Source: Verrucomicrobiota bacterium
Lineage (GTDB): Bacteria > Verrucomicrobiota > Kiritimatiellia > B70-G9
DNA: 7,966 nt
Assembly: GCA_003641465.1 (NCBI GenBank)
Contig: QNAJ01000054.1
Coordinates: forward strand, 1 to 7,966
Direction of reading: 5' to 3'
Part shown: one piece after another, positions 5,254 through 7,966 of the stretch
Numbering within the stretch: the first letter of the stretch is position 1
Layout of the letters: every line of letters begins with the position of its first letter
Notes under the pieces: generated by a model
The model's input: the letters and a program-made list of their open reading frames with translations, nothing else
Database searches by the model: none
Told to the model about the DNA's origin: nothing
Made by a program: the position numbers and the translations under genes

Positions 5254-7588
5254 GTGGGCCACTCTGATTGCAGCCCTGATTGCGGCAGGCTGCCCGCAGT
5301 GGCCGGCGCGAGCTGAGACCAACCGCACCATTCAGCTATCCGAACAGCGTATCCTGGCGGATGGCCTGTTTGCACGGGGCCTGTACGAACTGGCCGAACG
5401 CGAGTACCAGGCTCTGCTGTCATCCCCATCCCTCAGCAACCGTGTGGAGGTTCTTTTCCGTCTGGGCGAATGCCGGCGCCAGACGGGCAGAAAGGAGAAG
5501 GCGGTGGGAAGCTTCGTCGAAGCACTCGGCTCAGCCCGCGATGAGCGCTTGCGCGCTCGAATCGCCAGCCGGCTGGCCTGGACGCTCGTCGAGCTGGACC
5601 TTCCCCGCGAGGCCCTCGACTACCTGCGACCGCTGCTGGTCCTGAGCAACATCGCCCCCCGTGAAGCCGCCCTGCTGCGCTTCTACGCCGCTGAGGCCTT
5701 CCTGCGCCTGGATCAGCCGACCTCCGCAGGCCGCCTTCTGGAAGAAATAGTCAAAAATTTCGCTGATTCGCCGGTGGCTCCTGCGGCCGCCCTGTATCTG
5801 GATGACCTGGCGGCCGACGGGCGTTACACCATCGCTCGCGAACCGCTGCTGCGGCTCGCGGAAACTTCGACCAATTCCACCCCCCAGATCGCCGCCGAAG
5901 CCCTGTTCCGTCAGGGAGAAATCGCGTTCAATGCCGGTCGGTACCGCGAAAGCCGACGCATTTTCTCCGACCTGCGGCGCCGCTTTCCGCAGAGCGACGC
6001 ATCCCGGGCCGCCGCCCTTCCACTGGGATGGTCGTTGTACCACTGTGGGGATATGGAAACCGCGGTCACCCTCGCGGATATCGCGATCCCGGACGAAACC
6101 AACCTGGCACGCAGGTCGGAATGGCTGTATCTCAAGGCGGTATCCCTGCGTACACAGCACCCTGATAAAGCCGCTGCAGCCTTGCGGGAGTTGCTGTCAT
6201 GCTGTCCGCATTCGGATTTCGCTCCGGCGGCCAGGCTCGAGCTGGCCCGGCTCCTGGCGGAAAGGGAAGAGTACGACAAGGTGTACGCACTCCTCAGCGG
6301 TGAACTTCCCGGGGGAGAATACACCGACGACGCCCTCTGGCTGCTCGCGGAGAGCTGCCGGAGGCTCAACCGGCGGGATGAGGCCATGCGTTATTACCGC
6401 CGCATCGAAAAAAATCACGCCGACTCATCCTATGCGCCGGCGGCACTGTTCGAGCTGGCCAGTCTCAGCCGTCAGGCCGGTGATTACCGTGCCGCTGCAG
6501 ACCTCTACGTCGCTTTTGCGGAACGCTATCCCACCAACCGGATGGCGGCGGCGGCACTGTGGAACGCGGCCAGCGTCCGTCTCGAGGAGGGCGACGAAGC
6601 CGGAGCCGCCGACCTGTACCATCGCCTGACCAAGGAATATCCCCAGGCCGATTTCGCCGCCGACAGCCGTTACCGGCATGCCCTTCTCAATATCCGTCGC
6701 CGGAGGTGGCGGGATGCCCTGCAGGAGCTGGAGATGCTGCTGCACGACAGACCCGGTTTCTCGCGGGCAGCCGAGGCCTCCTACTGGATGGGTGTGTGCG
6801 CCGAAAAAGTCGGGGAGCCCGAGCGCGCGCGTGCCGCCTACAAGGCGGTCCTGGCACGACAGCGCCAAATACCGGTGCAGATTGAGCGGGACACCCGCAT
6901 CCGGTTGACATCCCTGCTGCGCCAGCAGCAGCAGGAAGAGGCCGCCGCCCGCGTCCTGCGTCCCCTGTTGTCAAGCGGCTCTCCGGTCCCCGCGGACGCG
7001 CTGCTCTGGCTTGCCCACTACGAAGTCTCCCGGGCTGACTGGTCCAATGCTTTGCAGGCCGCTGAACGGGTGATCGCCATCACCAACGACGCTCTTGTGC
7101 AGGGCCGGGCGCGATACTACGCCGGTGTATCCCTGGCCGGCATGCAGGCCTATGACCGGGCGGCCTCCTATCTGAACCAGGCGGCGGCCGTTGCGGAATT
7201 GCCCGAGTCGGCCCACGCCGCCCTGAAGTTGGGAGACGTCGAGCTGGCCCGGGGGAAACTTCCGGAAGCGGGCCGCGCATACCGCACGGCCGCTGAAAAG
7301 GCATCGCAGCTCGGCTTGCGGGATGTGCAACTCGAGGCGTGGTACTCCTTGGCCCGCCTCGAGGAACTCAATGGGAATACTGATGAAGCCCTGCGATTGT
7401 ATACTGCCTGTGGTATTCTGTTTGATGATTCGACCGTCGTTCCGGAATGCATGTACCGGGCAGTACTGCTGTTGAAAAAAATGGGCCGGGACTCCGATGC
7501 AGGAGAACTGGCCCGGGAACTGGAAAAGCGCTATCCCGATAGTCCGTGGACCCGAATGCTCGGGAAAACAACTGCTGCTCATGAATAA
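5204..7588 (+). CDS. Large exported tetratricopeptide-repeat protein linked to exbBD
   Basis: From the ATG at 5204 the product has 794 residues. Its N-terminus has a basic stretch (CRRKTRW, 12-18), a hydrophobic core (ATLIAALIAAG, 19-29) and a likely signal peptidase I site after PARA (cut after A37), so the mature protein should be periplasmic. The rest is almost wholly helical TPR-like repeats of about 34-38 residues, recognisable by GLYELAEREYQALL, AGRYRESRRIFSDLRRRFP, AGDYRAAADLYVAFAERYP, AGAADLYHRLTKEYP and DAGELARELEKRYPDSPW. The A-x-x-x-Y-x-x-[LI]-x-x-x-[YF]-P pattern is that of CpoB/YbgF and BamD repeats, but this protein is several times longer than those. No enzyme domain is seen. 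It starts inside exbD (50-base overlap), so it is probably a partner of the ExbB-ExbD motor; that is inference. A GTG at 5201 is an alternative start, and neither has a clear ribosome binding site. The stop overlaps the next ORF by eight bases. Confidence 0.85.
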   Translation: MQTSGTYPSLPCRRKTRWATLIAALIAAGCPQWPARAETNRTIQLSEQRILADGLFARGLYELAEREYQALLSSPSLSNRVEVLFRLGECRRQTGRKEKAVGSFVEALGSARDERLRARIASRLAWTLVELDLPREALDYLRPLLVLSNIAPREAALLRFYAAEAFLRLDQPTSAGRLLEEIVKNFADSPVAPAAALYLDDLAADGRYTIAREPLLRLAETSTNSTPQIAAEALFRQGEIAFNAGRYRESRRIFSDLRRRFPQSDASRAAALPLGWSLYHCGDMETAVTLADIAIPDETNLARRSEWLYLKAVSLRTQHPDKAAAALRELLSCCPHSDFAPAARLELARLLAEREEYDKVYALLSGELPGGEYTDDALWLLAESCRRLNRRDEAMRYYRRIEKNHADSSYAPAALFELASLSRQAGDYRAAADLYVAFAERYPTNRMAAAALWNAASVRLEEGDEAGAADLYHRLTKEYPQADFAADSRYRHALLNIRRRRWRDALQELEMLLHDRPGFSRAAEASYWMGVCAEKVGEPERARAAYKAVLARQRQIPVQIERDTRIRLTSLLRQQQQEEAAARVLRPLLSSGSPVPADALLWLAHYEVSRADWSNALQAAERVIAITNDALVQGRARYYAGVSLAGMQAYDRAASYLNQAAAVAELPESAHAALKLGDVELARGKLPEAGRAYRTAAEKASQLGLRDVQLEAWYSLARLEELNGNTDEALRLYTACGILFDDSTVVPECMYRAVLLLKKMGRDSDAGELARELEKRYPDSPWTRMLGKTTAAHE

Positions 7589-7966
7589 GGAGGACTGGGA
7601 CATCAAAGGGCCGGGGCCCGCCTGCGCGGCCTGCTCACATATGTTCACTGATGGAGAAAAGATCCTGTCCCGCCTGGACCGCGGACCGGAAGGCTACCAC
7701 CGCACTGACTTCTGCAGCGCCTGTGCCGGTGATGAGCACCGGCAGAACGCCTTAAGTGTCTGGACCTGCACATACCGCCCGCCGACACCTGTGCGGCCCA
7801 CGCTCGCACCCCGTGAAGTGGCCGAGTCTCTGCTGCGGCGGTTGATCCAGCAGAGTGATACGGCAGATCCGGAGGTGACTTTTGTCCTGGCAATCATGCT
7901 GGAACGGAAAAAGGTTCTCGTGGAAAAGGAAGTCCGACAACGGGACTCCCTGAAAATCCGGGTCTA
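7581..7966 (+). CDS. Uncharacterised small protein with two CxxC pairs (3' end outside window)
   Basis: The reading frame from the ATG at 7581 stays open to the window edge, giving 128 codons plus two bases; it does not end in the window. Two CxxC pairs, CAAC at residues 15-18 and CSAC at 45-48, are spaced like the knuckles of a zinc ribbon. Between them lie FTDGEKILSRL and YHRTDFCSACA. A Pro-rich bridge (TYRPPTPVRPTLAP) and a helical segment with EVAESLLRRLI and FVLAIMLERKKVL follow. I recall unnamed families with this layout in planctomycetes and verrucomicrobia, but no function is known to me. No signal peptide is visible, so it is probably cytoplasmic. The ATG overlaps the stop of the TPR gene by eight bases, yet it has no ribosome binding site upstream; AAGGAGG lies just downstream at 7587-7593. 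The true start is therefore uncertain (see findings). That the ORF is real is supported by its length, coupling and cysteine pattern. Confidence 0.75.
   Translation, partial: MNKEDWDIKGPGPACAACSHMFTDGEKILSRLDRGPEGYHRTDFCSACAGDEHRQNALSVWTCTYRPPTPVRPTLAPREVAESLLRRLIQQSDTADPEVTFVLAIMLERKKVLVEKEVRQRDSLKIRV

Noticed and set aside
5282..5295. Possible lipobox (AAGC) in the TPR protein signal peptide
   Set aside because: The -3 residue is Ala rather than Leu/Val/Ile, and a good signal peptidase I site (PARA, then E) follows seven residues later. A lipoprotein is possible but less likely.

Overview
The window is a GC-rich, gene-dense piece of a Gram-negative-type bacterial chromosome. One partial gene lies on the minus strand at the left edge. 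After it, seven genes run on the plus strand to the right edge, with gaps of at most about 90 bases and several overlaps, so they look like one or two operons. No tRNA, rRNA, CRISPR array, insertion sequence or phage gene was seen. Lineage can only be guessed. The order ftsK, short RodZ-like HTH protein, pgsA, exbB, exbD, long periplasmic TPR protein, small CxxC/CxxC protein is, from memory, reminiscent of the Verrucomicrobiota/Kiritimatiellota/Planctomycetota side of the bacteria. ExbB/ExbD together with a signal-peptide TPR protein imply a cell with an outer membrane.

Layout. Bases 1-265 (minus) hold the N-terminal S4 domain of a TlyA-type rRNA 2'-O-methyltransferase, cut by the window edge. 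Bases 266-399 are the divergent intergenic region. Bases 400-2766 encode a SpoIIIE-sized FtsK DNA translocase, best started at a TTG with a strong ribosome binding site. Bases 2753-3331 encode a RodZ-like membrane protein with an N-terminal HTH and almost no extracytoplasmic domain. Bases 3423-4016 encode PgsA, the phosphatidylglycerophosphate synthase, with a perfect CDP-alcohol phosphotransferase signature. Bases 4091-4834 and 4837-5253 encode an ExbB/TolQ and ExbD/TolR proton-channel pair. Bases 5204-7588 encode a 794-residue exported TPR protein whose start lies inside exbD. From 7581 to the right edge runs the N-terminal part of an uncharacterised protein with two CxxC pairs.

How they fit together. 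The first plus-strand genes serve the division and envelope cycle: chromosome segregation (FtsK), cell shape or cytoskeleton link (RodZ-like) and anionic phospholipid synthesis (PgsA). The second block is an energised envelope module in which a proton-motive-force motor (ExbB-ExbD) is translationally linked to a large periplasmic TPR scaffold. There is no TonB, TolA, TolB or Pal gene next to it in this window. The most notable points are this motor-TPR arrangement, a Gln in place of the usual TM3 Glu in the ExbB homologue, an altered DNA-contact position in the FtsK gamma domain, the reduced RodZ-like protein, and the odd translation start of the last gene, where the Shine-Dalgarno-like sequence lies downstream of the only nearby ATG.
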